From assembly GCA_948144175.1 (NCBI GenBank), contig CANXME010002304.1, positions 62,001 through 126,000 of the forward strand: DNA of 64,000 nt. The letters are read 5' to 3'. Position numbers and translations under genes: made by a program. The notes beneath the pieces are model-generated. The model made no database searches. It was given only the letters and a program-made list of their open reading frames with translations, and was not told where the DNA came from. Shown here in pieces: positions 44,963 to 58,010 of the stretch; positions within the stretch are counted from its first letter, which is position 1, and each line of letters opens with the position of its first letter. This DNA is from Closterium sp. NIES-65 (Eukaryota > Streptophyta > Zygnematophyceae > Desmidiales > Closteriaceae).

Positions 44963-47900
44963 CGTTCTCTTGAGACCCTGTCGCCTCAGCAGCTTCGTGA
45001 GTGGTACGCTGGGCGTGGGAGGTCTGGGGGTGCTGGTCCCTGCGCTTACGTTCTCCGCACCGGCGAGCGCAGTGGGGAGACGTGCGAGCTGCCGCACGCT
45101 ACGCACCGCTGTTTCGGCTGCCTGACTGACGCCTGGCGTGCACAGTTTCCTGACGCCACTGAGCTCCCTCGCTAGGGTGATCTGCTTAGGTCGGAGGTTG
45201 CTATCTTTGATCTTCATTATGATGCTATCCTTGCTGCTATGTATGCTGCGACTATTAGTGCTGATGGTGACTGTTACCTGTGTTTTCCGCCCCACCCGGG
45301 CATTGCGGCTCCTGCTCTAGGTGCTAGTGAGTCTACTGCTCCAGGTACTGGTGAGGCGGCTCTCTCAGGTACCACGTCGGCTCAGGTCTTGCACACTTTC
45401 ACCCTTGACTCAGGTGCTTCCCGTTCCTTCTTTCGCGACTGCACCACACTCACGCCGCTCAGTCGGCCAGTGGCAGTCTCCCTAGCTGACCCCTCTGGGG
45501 GTCCGGTCCTTGCGCACTCCTCCACGGTTCTGCCGTGTTCGGCGGTCTCGTCTGGCTCCCTGTCCGGTCTCCACCTCCCCTCGTTCTCCACGAACTTGGT
45601 GGCGGGAGCTGACCTTCAGGACGTGTGGGTTGACCAGTTCACTCCTGGCGGTCAGCGGGTGACCCACGGTACGTGCACACGGACGGGCCGGCACCTGGCC
45701 ACGTTTACTCGTCAGCCTGGGTCGAACCTGTACACCCTGACTACCGTGTCTCCTCCAGTTCCTGCGTCTGGTCAGGTAGCTGCGTCTGGTCGGATGTTTG
45801 CTGCAGCGTCCCGGTCTGGTCCTGAGTCTGCCCCCTGCGCGTGTCGCCTCCTGTCTCACCAGACTCTCCTCTCGCACCACCGACTTGGTCACCCCTCCCT
45901 GCCTCATCTCCGAGGCATGGCCCCCCGTGTCCTTGTCACTGGTCTTCCCCGGTCCCTCCCTCCCCTTCCCCCGGGGCCTGCCCCTACCTGCGTTCCTTGT
46001 GTCGAGGGGCGGCAGTGCGCCGCTCCTCACTCCTCCGAGTTCCCTCCGACGGAGGCTCCCCTGCAGACTCTTCATATGGACGTGTTGGGCCCAGCCCGCG
46101 TCCGTAGACAGGGTCACGAGCACTACTTTCTGCTGGTTGTTGACGACTACTCGAGTTACACCACAGTCTTACCCTTGTGCCGCAAGGGTGAGGTCACTGA
46201 GGTGCTGATCGACTGGATCCGCGCTGCCCGTCGTCAGCTCAGCGAGAGTTTCGGCTCGGACCTTCCTGTTCTGCGTCTGCACTCCGACAGAGGTGGAGAG
46301 TTTTCCTCCGACCTTCTGCGAGCCTTCTGTAGTGCGGAGGGCATGCGCCAGACGTTCACGCTTCCGGCCTCTCCACAGCAAAATGGGATTGCTGAGCGCC
46401 GCATTGGCATGGTCATGGACGTCGCTCGTACGTCCATGATCCATGCGGCTGCTCCCCATTTTCTGTGGCCGTTTGCGGTTCAGTACGCTGCACATCAGCT
46501 CAACCTCCATCCCCGGGTCTCCATGCCGGAGACCATGCCTACTCTGCGGTGGACGGGGAAGTTTGGCGATGCATCTGTGTTCCGTGTCTGGGGATCTCGA
46601 GCTTTCGTCCGCAACTTGTCTGCGGACAAACTGTCCTCCCGTGCTCTTCCCTGCGTCTTCCTTGGCTTCCCCCCTGACGCGCCTGGTTGGCAGTCTTACC
46701 ACCCCACCTCGCGCCGTGTTCTGTCCTCTCAGGACGTCACGTTTGACGAGTCGGTTCCTTACTACCGTCTCTTCCCCTACCGCACTGCCGCCCTCCCTCC
46801 CCCGCCGCTCTTCCTAGCGCCAGTCCTCCCCCGGTAGACCCCCTTCCCCCTCAGGGTCCTGCCCCCTCAGGTGTGTCCCAGGTAGACGCAGTCGAGCCTG
46901 TTGAGGTTGCTGTTGACTTTGGTGCTACTAGGGGTGCTGAGCCTGTGGGTGCCGGGTCTGGGGATACTGAGTCTGGGGGTGCTGAGTCTGGGGGTGCTGA
47001 GCTTGGGGGTGCTGAGCCTGGGGTTGCTGAGTCTGGAGGTGCGGAGCCTGGGGGTACTGCGCCTGCGCGTGTGGAGTCTGGTGGTGCTGCGCCTGCGCGT
47101 GTGGAGCCTGGGGGTGCTGAGCCTCGAGGTCCTTCGGGTGTTTTGTCACAGCGGGAGCCACTCTCTCCACAGCAGCTGCGCGAGTGGTTTGCTCGCCGTT
47201 GGAGCCGTGCTGCTGGAGCTAGTGGTGCTACTAGTACTGGAGGTCCTGCTGCAGCTGGTGCTGCTGGAGCTTCTGGAGCTGCTGGAGCTGCTGAGCCTGG
47301 TGGTACTCCTGGAGCTGGAGCTGCTGGAGGTGCTGGCGCTGGCGGTGTTGCGGGAGCAGGTGCTGCTGGAGGTGCTGGAGCTGGCGCTACTGGAGCTACT
47401 TGGGCTTCTGGTGGTTCTGCTGGAGCTGGAGCTGCTGGGGGTGTTGGAGCTAGCGGTGCTGCTGGAGCTGGTGCCTCTGGGGGTACTGGAGTTGACGCTG
47501 CTAGAGCTGCTGGTGGTGCTACTGGAGCTGGAGGTGCTGCGGGAGTTGGAGCTGCCGCTGGGGGTGCTGGTGCTGTTTCTGCTGGTTCTGGAGGCGCTGC
47601 GCGGCCGCGACCGTACTTCATTCCGCTCCTTCAGCAGGTTCTTGGTCTCCCGCCTTCTACTGGTCCTGCTCCTTCCTTAGAGTGTCCACCGCCTGTCCAG
47701 TCGCAGTCACAGTTACAGCCTGCCTCCCGATTGCCTGCTCCTTCTCCTTACACTGGTCCGACCAGAGGGCTTACGGAGCGTCGTGAGCCTGAGTCTCGTC
47801 CTGCGTCGCCTGTTCGTGCTGCTCGCACTAGAATTCATGGTTCGCGTCAGCGTCCTCCTCCTGTCCCCGGCATGCACCGGATGGCACTGCGTCCTTCTAC

Positions 47901-49819
47901 TGCTCCGTAGCGTGTCCCTCTGCCGTCTCCTCCTGCGTCCTCTCTTCTTGCCCTTGCTGACCCGGAGTCTGACTCCCTTCGTGCTGCTCGTCCTACTGCC
48001 ACGCGACTTCTGGCCACTGTTGTCACTGACCCTTCCTTTGAGTCCACTGCTGCGTCTGCCTTAGTCGCTGAGCTTGTCGACTTTGCTGCTCACTGTCGTC
48101 TCGACTACGCCGCCAGTCTTGTTGCTGGGTCTGATTCTGTCTGTCCTCCGTCCGTCGGGGGTGAGTGTGCTCTTGGCACGGACGTCCTTGAGGACAGGCA
48201 GGAGGAGTTCCAGTGCTTTGCTGCTGCTTTACCTCATCTCATGTCCATGCTCCTTGCACCTGAGGGAGACCCGGATGCACCAGACCTCTCAGTGGCAGAC
48301 AGCCATGGACGCAGATATGGCTTCCTGGAAGTCCACAGGCACTTACGTCGACGAGGTTCCCCCACCTGGGGCGATCATTGTCGATGGCATGTAGATTTTC
48401 AGGGTGAAGCGGCTGCCGGGTTCTCCGCCTGTCTTCAAGGCGCGTTATGTTGCTCGAGGCTTCAGTCAGCGACAGGGAGTTGACTACTTTCAGACCTTCT
48501 CTCCCACCCCGAAGATGACCACTCTTCGGGTGCTGCTGCACGTCGCCGCTCAGCGTGACTACGAGCTTCAGTCTCTTGACTTCAGCACAGCCTTCCTACA
48601 GGGCAGCCTACATGAGGAGATCTGGCTGCGCCACCCACCTGGCTTCACTGGGTCGTTTCCTCCTGGCACCCAGTGGAGCCTCCGGCGGCTAGTCTACGGT
48701 CTCCGCCAGGCGCCTCGTAAGTGGCCCGACACACTGAGGACTGCTCTTGCGGCTCTTGGGTTTGCTCCTTCCACTGCTGACCCGTCGCTGTTTCTCTGCA
48801 CCGACACGACTCTGTCGCCGTTCTACATCCTCGTGTACGTCGACGACTTGGTCTTTGCTACTGCTGACACTGCTGGACTGGCGCACGTGAAGTCGGAGCT
48901 GCAGAAGAGACACACGTGCACAGACCTGGGTGAGCTACGCAGCTATCTTGGCTTGCGGATCACCCGGGACAGAGAACGGCGCACCATTACCTTGACTCAG
49001 TCACACATGGTGCATCAGATCCTTCAGCGCTTCGGCTTCACGTACTCCTCGCCTCAGCCCACTCCTCTGCCTACTGGTCACTCGCTCTCAGCTCTGCCTT
49101 CGGATGAGTCCGTAGAGCCGAGTGGCCCATACCCAGAGCTTGTGCGCTGCCTCATGTACCTGATGACCTGCACTCGACCTGACCTGTCATACCCTCTTAG
49201 CATCCTGGCACGCTATGTTGCTCCTGGGAGACACCAACCAGAGCACATGGATGCAACTAAGAGGGTGTTGCGCTCCCTGTGCAGTACGTCGGGCATGGGG
49301 CTCGTGCTTGGAGGACGGGCTCGAGTTGTCCTCACTGGTCACGCAGACGCTTCTTGGGTTGACGACTTGGCTACGCAGCGGTCGTCACAGGGTTATACCT
49401 TCAGCCTTGGTTCTGGCTCTGTTTCGTGGCGGTCTACCCGTTCGTCTTCTGTTCTCGGCTCTAGTTGCGAGGCTGAGATGTACGCTGGGGCCATGGCTGC
49501 ACAAGAGTTACACTGGCTCACCTACCTACTGACCGACTTGGGAGAGGCGCTTCGTTCTCCTCCAGTTCTGTATGTCGACAACAAGGTCATGCTTGCCTTG
49601 TGTCAGGAGCATAGACTGGAGCACAGAACGAAGCACATTGCTCTGCGCTACTTCCTTGCTCGAGAGTTTCAGCAGCGTGGTCAGCTTCGTCTTGCTTACG
49701 TGGCCATTTGGGCCAACACTGCTGATATCTTTACCAAGGCACTTCAGCCTTGTGATCATCGGCGTTTTTGTACCATGTTAGGTCTTGTACCTACCTGGCC
49801 TCACTTGCTCACCTCTTGA
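44963..49819 (+). pseudogene. Family A4 copia gag zinc region to RNase H
   Basis: Continues in the same frame as the family B integrase upstream. It holds LREWYAGRG and the C-x13-C-x3-H-x4-C motif, a TAG at 45173-45175 (Trp in A1), protease (LDSGAS near 45413), HHCC, integrase ([25 protein letters not shown]) and a frame change near 46825. A Gly/Ala linker with GGAEP-type repeats follows, then a TAG at 47908, a deletion of about 50 nt near 48285 and a TAG at 48392. RT (VYVDDL near 48837) and RNase H run open from 48404 to the natural stop at 49819. It is not functional as a polyprotein. Confidence 0.88.
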
Positions 49820-50040
49820 CTTTGCTTGTACTATGATCTATATATACCTGCACCTGCATGCTTACACTGGCTAGGTTGTGATCACTGTACTACTTGTTCT
49901 CTTCGTTGTATAACTCTGCATGTGAACTGGCCTTGTGGCCTTTTTGCTTGTGCTCAAAATGCGTGGTGACATCGTGATCCACCCTGAGCTTGACTTTTGC
50001 TTTGTTCTTTTGCTTGTCCCCCACTTTGCCTATGGGGGTG

Positions 50041-50163
50041 TGTTAGAACTATATTGTAGGCTGTAGTGGGGCACTCCTCATGTGGTATAGTATTGTTAGG
50101 TTTTGCCTATACAAACCTTGTACTGTCCTGTTTCTAGTCATTCTCGTTTCCTACTTTGTGACA
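50041..50163 (+). repeat. Family A4 3' LTR
   Basis: 123 bp, TGTTAG..TGTGACA, directly after the polypurine tract CTATGGGGGTG (50030-50040). No matching 5' LTR exists in the window. Confidence 0.88.
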
Positions 50164-50340
50164 TATACTCGACCCGCCCACGGGTATACTCGACCCGCCC
50201 TCGGGTCAAAGTTACCCGAATAACACAGGGTGGGTCGGGTCAACAAGCTGAACCTAAATACCTGGGGTCGGGTATACCCGACCCAACCCATACCCGTCTC
50301 GGGTCGGCTCAGACAGGTCGGGTCGGGCTAATGCCTGCCT
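50164..50340. repeat. ACCCGACCC/GGGTCGGGT-rich segment
   Basis: Two copies of GTATACTCGACCCGCCC-like sequence (50165 and 50183), followed by many GGGTCGGGT words on both strands. Such motifs are common near the ends of plant hAT elements; that link is inference. Confidence 0.6.
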
Positions 50341-50934
50341 ACATAGGGTTGACATTTCACATCACATTTGATTACGTCCTTGTTTCACATGCATCCTACG
50401 TTGTGCTCGCATTTCACTAACGAAGAGGGGAATCATATGCCACCACTAGGTGCCACGTAACATACATCTTACCCTTTGCTCTCACGTATGTCTCATTGTG
50501 TATAAGACATGCCTGAGCACACATAAGGATGCGGTCTGTTGCTGCAGGTTATGAGCAACATGAACAACATGGTGCTACTGTTGTTGTTGCTGTTGCTGTT
50601 ACTTTAAATGTCCTCTCTCTTCCTCCTCTCCCATCTCGATGATCCCCTCCAATAATTGCACCAGGAGATGAAATCAACAGGGTGCAAGTCACTAGGCCGA
50701 CGGTCCATCCACGCTCACCACAAAGATAACCCCGCTACTATTGCGGCTGCCATCACATGCCTTCCACCGTCCACCCCAGGTGTATGAAAACCAAATAGCA
50801 CGCAAACGTGAAACTAAGTGCAACATCTGAAACTATGAAAGCCATTACTACCCCGTTATGTTTGCAACATGATAACATTCAAATATGAGACATGCGTTCG
50901 TAATTGTCCAGCTGATGTCTCCATGCCACCCACC
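50341..50934. other. No gene recognised
   Basis: Non-coding sequence with a short TTGTTGTTGCTG run near 50577-50605. Confidence 0.5.
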
Positions 50935-51150
50935 TTATGTATATATGTGCATCGATACATGTGCAAATATGCATGTGCATATCCTTGCAGTTACCGTGTG
51001 TATGTGGAATTTTCGCCTATATACATGGGCATATGTGCATATATATACATGGGCATAAATACATGTGCATATATGGTTGGGCCTATATTCATGTGCATAT
51101 AAACATGGGCATATATGCTTATCTATATATACATAGACCTATATGCATGC
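50935..51150. repeat. ATACATGGGCATAT-type short tandem repeat
   Basis: An irregular array of 12-20 nt units such as ATACATGGGCATAT and CATGTGCATATA, AT-rich compared with the surroundings. Confidence 0.75.
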
Positions 51151-51599
51151 TCCCCTCCATGCTACCTTCATGCCTCCTTGTGTTGTTCTGGCTGCTCTGT
51201 TCTTCCTCCAAACCGTCTCTGCTTATTTAGTCCATGCTTGTGGCTAGACCTCTTTCCTTCATCACTACCTCCTTTCATTCCTTTCTCCTTCTAACACATG
51301 CATCCACTTCCTTTCTCCCTGTTGTGCATGTCTTCTGGATCATGCCGTCCACTCCCGTGGACAACGCCACACCCTGACGTGCGCACATGGTCGTGATCAG
51401 TGTACGCACATGGTCGTGATCAGTGTACGCACATGTGCCTGCTGCCAGCACACAACCTCCGTGCCAAGCAGGTGAGTTTGGTGAAGGAGTTTTGAGTTTC
51501 GACGCCCATACAGTTACGGCCTTAGAACTTGGTTGTTGCCTGCACACTACCTCCATGCCAAACAAGTGAGATTCTTAGTATTATACATTAAGCAGTAAT
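51151..51599. other. No gene recognised
   Basis: Non-coding. A 24-bp word with GCACATGGTCGTGATCAGTG is repeated in tandem at about 51383-51430. Confidence 0.5.
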
Positions 51600-52665
51600 G
51601 TCCTCGGAAGGCATTTCACGAGCAGCAGTGCACCATACCCCCTCCCACCCTGTCTTATTCTACCCACCTTGTCTCTTTCCATCCATCCTCCCTCACCCAC
51701 CTGGCTCATCAGGTCATTTTATAGCAAACACGCTTATCAGGGGGAGGCATCATGAGCAGCTATGTGCCAACTCCTTCGCCTGCCCCTAGCCACCACTGAG
51801 GCATCATGAGCAGATGCCCTGGCTTTTGCCTGACACCACCCCTCCTGCCCCCCTCCTCCCTTTCTCTTCCCAACCCATACACACCATCAGGCCATCTTAC
51901 ATCAAGCAGCCCTCTCAGGAGGTACCATCTCACGAACAATGATGGATCAACTCTTCCGCCTTCCTCCTACCACCACTGATGCCATTTTCAAGCTCTTACT
52001 CGCGGCTGGCTGGATAGCTGGAGCAGTGCTTCTGGGTTGATGGGAGGAGGGATAGGAGGGGGGATAAAAGGAGGAATGGTGAATCAGGAAGGGATGTGAG
52101 CTCATGCTCCCTCCAGGCACCACTGGTGCCATTTTCAGGCTTTTTGTTGGCAGCTGGCTGGATAGTTGAAGCTGGGAAAATGATGCTGGTGGGGTGATGG
52201 GTGGGGGGATGAGAGGGGGGGGAGGGGGGAATGGTTGGTGGCATGGTAAAGCAAGAGGGAATGTGAGATCAAGTTGGCCCCAACGACCACTGATGGCATC
52301 TTCAGACATTGATGGGTTCCTACTCGAGAGTTGAAGGTGGTAGGAACAGTGCTGATGGGGGCATGGAAGGGGGGGTGGGAGGTGGGAAGGCGAAGCAAGA
52401 AGGAAGTCGAGTTCATGACGTCATGGTCTCAATGCTGTCTGGAGGGGGATGCTGACGGGATGTTTGATCTTACTGCCCCCTGCCACCACTGATGCCATCT
52501 TCAGGCCCATGTTGGGGACTGCCTGGATAGTCGAAGCTAGCGTGGTAGTGCTGTTGGAAGAATGGAAGAGGGGGTGGTGAAGCAATATCATATGTGTCAA
52601 TGTGATATCTCTTCTTGTACCCTCGAATGACTGATGCCATCTTCAAGCTTCTGCTGGGGGCTGGC
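51600..52665. repeat. Degenerate tandem array, left part
   Basis: Diverged units of about 150-200 bp share CCACCACTGATGCCATCTTC followed by GGGGGCTGGCTGGATAG and GAAGCTGG. Recognisable starts are near 51975, 52115, 52290, 52482 and 52628. Two further related units near 51600-51830 share GGCATCATGAGCAG. The last unit is cut by C1 at GGGGGCTGGC. Confidence 0.75.
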
Positions 52666-52803
52666 TATCAAACTATGAACGTGAGAATGAATTGAGTGGA
52701 AAGTGAGAATACAGCAAGTTTATATCAAACCTAATCTTAACCCGAGGAAACATGATGTAATACATAGACTAGACAATACAACATATAAATATATATGTTG
52801 ACA
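52666..52803 (-). repeat. C1 3' LTR
   Basis: 138 bp; its first bases are TATCA, a change from TGTCA, and it ends GTTGACA. Confidence 0.85.
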
Positions 52804-53084
52804 CACCCCCATAGTCTAGATGACTGTAGTCATGTGGAGAGCGACAGTTGTCTCAGGGTGGATCTCATGACCACCACGCAGTTTGAGAGTAAGAAGCACA
52901 GGACCAGTCATCAAGGATACAGAATGGTCACAAGACCTGTCCACAAGAACAATACAAATCTCAGGGTGGATCTCGAGATCACTACACAGTCCGAGAGCAA
53001 GCAAGGGGCCACAAGGCCAGTTCACATGCAATGAGATAGCAAATATAAGAGATGAAGAGTACAAGATAGGCAAGACAAGCATCT

Positions 53085-56000
53085 CTACGGAAGCATGTGA
53101 GGACGGGTGGGCACAAGGCCCAACTGGGTGCAGAAACACTGGTGATAACAAGGCGGCAACCCCTTGGTGAATTTATCTGCAATGTTGGCCTCAGAGACCA
53201 CACAGACGACGTGGGCCTGGCCACGCTGCTGCAACTCTCGCAGCAGGAAGTAACGAAGTTGGATGTGCTTCGATTTCCCAACCAGTTGGGGCTCCTCGCA
53301 CAACAAGACAGCAGACATGTTGTGAGCGAACAAGACTGGGGGGGAGCGAGGCCACTCACCAAGGTCGGTGAGGAGGTAAGACAGCCAGCGAAGCTCCTGC
53401 GCGGCCATGACCGCTGCGTACACCTCTGCCTCGCAGCTGGAGCCAGTGACAGACGACGCACGAGTCGACCTCCACGAGACAACTCCTGTCCCAAGGCTGA
53501 AGCAGTAGCCTTGTGAGGACCTATACGTCTGACCGTAGTCTGCGTACGATGAGTCCAAGAAACCTGTAAGTGTAACTGGATGTTTCCCTCCAAGGACAAG
53601 TCCCATGCCTGATGTACTCGCCACATACTTCAGCACCCTCTTTGGAACCGCCATGTGCGATGGTCGGTGTCTCCTAGGCGCAACAAAGCACGCAAGGACG
53701 CTGAGAGGGAAAGACAAATCAGGGCGAGTGCAGGTCATCAGGTATATGAGACAACCCACCAACTCAGGGTATGGACCGCTGGACTCTAATGACTCATCCG
53801 AAGGTGGAGCTGTGAGCCCATGATCCACAGCAAGAGGGGTGAGCTGTACAGTGGAGAACGGGAAGCGGAACTGCGTGAGGGTCTGCTCGACCATATGCGA
53901 CTGCGTCAGTGTAATGGTGCGAGCTGCCATGTCCCTGGTGATCTGCAGGCCAAGGTAGTGCTGCAGCTCACCAAGGTCAGTGCAAGTGTGTCTCCTCTGC
54001 AGTTCCTCCTTCACGAAGGCCAGTGTTGTGCTGTCGAGAGTTGCAAAGACCAGGTCGTCGACGTAAACCAGAACAAAGAACGGGGTGGAGCCACGACGCA
54101 AGAAAAGCGAAGGGTCAGCAGATGACGGAAAGAAACCAAGTGCTGCAAGTGTCATGCAAAGCGTGTCGTGCCACTTCTAGGGAGCCTGACGCAGGCCGTA
54201 GACTGGTCGGCGCAGCTGCCACTGGGTCCCAGCAGGGAAAGAGCCAGTGAAGCCAGGCAGACGACGCAGCCAGATCTGCTCATGTAGGCTCCCACGCTAT
54301 TGAGAAGTCCGGGGAGTGCAACTCGTAGTCGCGCTGGGCTGCAATGTGCAGCAACACCTGAAGAGTGGTCATCTTTGGGGTGGGGAGCGAAGGTCTGAAA
54401 GAAGTCCGCCCCCTCGCGCTGGCTGAAGCCTCTCGCCACGTAGCGTGCCTTGAACACTGGTGGTGATCCAGGCGGCCGCTTCACCTTACAGCGCCACCGG
54501 CCACTAACGACATTCGTCCTAGGTGGGGGAACTGCGTCGACGTAGGTGCATGTGGACCTGTAAGATGCCATCTCTGCCTCCTTAGCTGCTCTCCAGTATG
54601 GGGCGTAAGGTCCCGCTACCACCTCCGCGTGAGTGCAAGGGGTGGGGATGTCAAGGGTGTCTGGATCCCCCTTAGGGGCAAGCAACATGGCGCAGAGATG
54701 GGGAACAGCGCCCGCAAGGAACTCTGGCTCAAACTGTTCCGTCCTCCAGAACCTCCAAGGGAAAGACCGGGGCACCCCCGGTGATCGGAGAATGGGCAGG
54801 TCCACCCACAAAGTGAGCGACGTAGTCAAGGCGGTGGGACGAGGCAAAGGCACCAACAGTGGCAACAAGGGCCGCTACAGACAGTGAGGGAGAAGTCAGG
54901 TGTGCAACCAACGAGGACAGGACGCGGGCAACAACGGGACGAGCGGCACGAAGAGAGTCAGAGACCGGGTGGGGTGGAACAGGAAGAGACGACGCAGGGG
55001 GCAACGGAAGACTCGAACGGGGTGGAACACGAGGCCAGAGAGCAAGGTGAAACGGACGGTCGGCACGGTAACGGGACTGACGGGGCTCTGGGGACACATC
55101 ACGACTGAGAGGAGCACGACGAAGAGTCCAGTCAGACTGGAAAGGCAATGAGGCGGGGAGAACAGGAGATGGGACGAGACGGATAAAGCGTGCAGGTGTA
55201 AGGTCAGGGAGCCCGGCCAGTCACCGCTGCTCTGCCTCCACAAGTGTCAACCGTGGCCGCACCTGCTGTTGTGGGTATGGCTCCTCCTCTACTCTCTCCT
55301 GCTGCTGCGAGTGTGGCTCATCCTCTACTCTCTCCTGCTGCTATGGGTGTGGCTCCTCCTCTACTCTCTCTTGCTGTTGTAGGTGTGGCTCCTCCTCCAC
55401 TTTCTCCTGCTGCTGCGGGTGTGGCTCCTCCTTCACTCTCGCAAGCCGCTCCTGCTCTTCACTCTCCAACCGTAAGAGACGCTGCGCATGGGTCTGGAGG
55501 TACAGTGCGCGATGTGGGCTCTGGCGTGCCTGCTCCTACGGCTCCACCACCCCAAAAACCAGAACCTCCACCAACAACACCCTTGGTGCCTCCAGTACCT
55601 CCCGCACGGACACCCCCAGGCTCTGCAGCGGCCGACCGCTGAGACAGACGAGGAGGAAACTGCGGAACGGACGGGAAGCCAGGGGGTGAGGCAGGGCGGG
55701 ACCGCCGACTCAAGGCAGCCGTGTCCTCCACAAGAGGAGCCTCCACTCCCACACCCCCTGCACCCCCAGAACTGGCACCACCAGCTGGGGGGGAAAAGGC
55801 CTCAGAGCCTCAGTGGGGACGACTCCTGTAGAAACAGGCTGACTCGTCAAAGGTGACGTCCTGGGAACTGAAAAACTGGTAGGTCAGCGGGTCGTAGAAC
55901 ACCCAGCCAGAGGCGTCCAGGGGGAAACCAAGGAGGACGCAGGGGCGTGTGCGAGCAGACAATTTGTTCGCGCCGGGGGTGCGAATATGAGCCAGGGAGA

Positions 56001-57643
56001 CCCAGACTCGGAAGTCAACTGCCACACCCCGAGACCCTGTCCAAAGGAAGACTGGCATCACCCGTGGCCGCGCGTCACTGGGCCACATGTTCAGCTGGTG
56101 CGCGGCGTAGCGGATGGCCTGGGGCCACAGGAACTGGGGTGCACTGGCATAGCACATGGAGGAACGAGCAACCTCCATAACCAGACCGATGCGTCGCTCA
56201 GCGACCCCATTCTGCTGTGGCAAGGCTGGTAGCGTGTAGGTCTGAACGATCCCATGAACCCCACAAAACGCTAACAGACGAGTGGAGTCAAACTCACCAC
56301 CACGGTCCGAGTGTTTACGGAGTCCACGAAGGCCCCCTGCACTAGTAGCCACGGCTCTAGGACGGTAGGCACGTCGGCCTTCCGTCACAAGGGAAACACC
56401 GTGGTGTAGCAGAAGAAGTCGTCCACCACAATCAGGAAGAAGCGCTCCTGACGTGGGGCAAGGACCGGGGACGGGCCCCAGACGTCCAAGTGCAGGGTCT
56501 GTAGGGGAGACGTGGTGGGGGGGAACGAAGAGGAATGAGGGGCAGCGCGCTGCCGCCCCTCGACGCAAGGGGTGCACGCCAAAGCAGGCGAGCGAGGAAT
56601 CGGGGGAAGTGACTCTGGGAGACCTGAGTCCAGATGGTGACGGACCATACTACTGAGACGCGAGAAGGACAGGGGACCAAGACGGTGGTGCCAGAGGATC
56701 GACGGGTGGGTGAGTGCCCGGCAGTCGCACGACACAGCAGCTACCTGACCTGACCTGACCTGACCTGACCTGACCTGACCCAGTGTGGCGAGACCCCGTG
56801 TGTAGTGAGTACAGACCAGAATACGGCTCCCTGTGAAAAGTGGCCAGAGGTGCCCCTGTGACACCTTCTCAGTAGGAGGCAACATGCTCGTCTAAAGGAA
56901 AGGTGGTGACTACTCCGAGGTCGTGGAGGTGGCTGACACCCACCAAGTTCCTGGAGAACGAGGGCATGTGGTAACCTGTAAGGACCCTAGAGGGAGCCAC
57001 CGGACACGGGAGAGTGGTGGTGAAGTGGGCAACCATCGGTGCTACTGAGGGGTCAGCCAAGGCAACAGTGACTGGAGTGCGCAGTGGCGTGAGGTCGGTG
57101 CAGTCGCGGCTGGACGCCCCAGCGTCGAGGGTGAAGGAAAGCTGCGTAGTCGGTAAGGTCGTACCCGAGCCAGCGACAAGGGCTGGGACTGGGCTAGCGG
57201 TAGTGGCAGCTCTGATACAGAGAACCTCTGAGGCACCTAGGCTAGACACTACACACGCACCAAGACTGGAAAAACAAGGTCCTGCTCGTGTAGTCGGGAA
57301 AGGTCCTGGACGAGGTAGGTGCAACGCAGCTAGTCGAACAAAATCCTGGCGAAGACGCGAGGGCCAGTGTGGTGTAATAGCGTCAGGACCAAAACACTCA
57401 CGGTGAAGGTCGTCGAGGCGACGGCAGCAGCGGGACGCAGAGTGGTCAGGACTCCATCAGGTAGTGCCAGCACAATGGCATGTCAGGATCCGGTACCCGC
57501 AGGGCCCGACGTCTCGCCCACTGCTAGCTGAGCCGCTGCTGGGGCCGCCACTCCTTGGACCCTCAGGTCCCCACTGCCGGGAGTGCTGCAGCTGCTGTCG
57601 CTGCGGCTGGCCCTGCTGCTGCAGAACTCGAGTAGACGCCATG
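53085..57643 (-). pseudogene. Gag-Pol pseudogene of copia C1
   Basis: Starts at the ATG at 57643-57641 (MASTRVLQQQ). The first seven codons resemble A1 (MATPNVL), then the frame jumps straight to the Gln-rich part, so the gag core is deleted. Protease (TLDAGAS near 57140), integrase (LHLDVWGP near 56490, KHSDRGGEF near 56310, LPQQNGVAE near 56205) and RT are spread over several frames. RT with VYVDDL (about 54065) and RNase H share one frame, 54155-53085. A TAG lies at 54180-54178. The RNase H motif usually read ADN or VDN is AHN here, losing a catalytic Asp. Confidence 0.88.
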
Positions 57644-57649
57644 GTAGGG

Positions 57650-58010
57650 GGTAGCGGGTACGGGTAGCGGGTACGGGTACAAGTACGGGTAGCGGGGTAC
57701 GGGTAGCGGGTACGGGTAGCGGGGTAGCGGGTACGGGTAGGGGCGGGTAACGGCGGGTAGAGGCGGGTAGAGGCGGGTAGAGGCGGGTAGAGGCGGGTAG
57801 AGGCGAGTAGAGGTGGGTAGCGGCAGGTAGAGGTGGGTAGAGGCGGGTAGAGGCGGGTAGAGGCAGGTGGCGGCGGGTAGAGGGGGGTAGAGGCAGGTAG
57901 GGGCGGGTAGAGACGGGTAGAGGCGGGTAGAGGCGGGTAGAGGTGGGTTGAGGCGGGTAGAGGCAAGTATGGGCGGGTAGAGGCAGGTAGAGGCAATGGG
58001 GAGGCGACGG
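57650..58010 (-). repeat. C1 leader minisatellite 1
   Basis: A run of GGCGGGTAGA decamers (G-rich on the plus strand), preceded by GCGGGTACGGGTA units near 57655-57745. Confidence 0.9.

Larger units (their letters stand above)
41623..50163 (+). mobile_element. Chimeric copia element (family B 5' part, family A4 3' part)
   Basis: The left end is a family B LTR (TGTCAGAACTG..). The right end is a family A LTR (TGTTAG..TGTGACA). Coding sequence switches from B to A at about 44954-44964. The pentamer TATAC lies directly outside both ends (41618-41622 and 50164-50168), and removing the element restores CGAGTATACTCG, a perfect palindrome. The element ends are unlike, which normal reverse transcription does not produce. 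How it formed is open; see findings. Confidence 0.75.
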
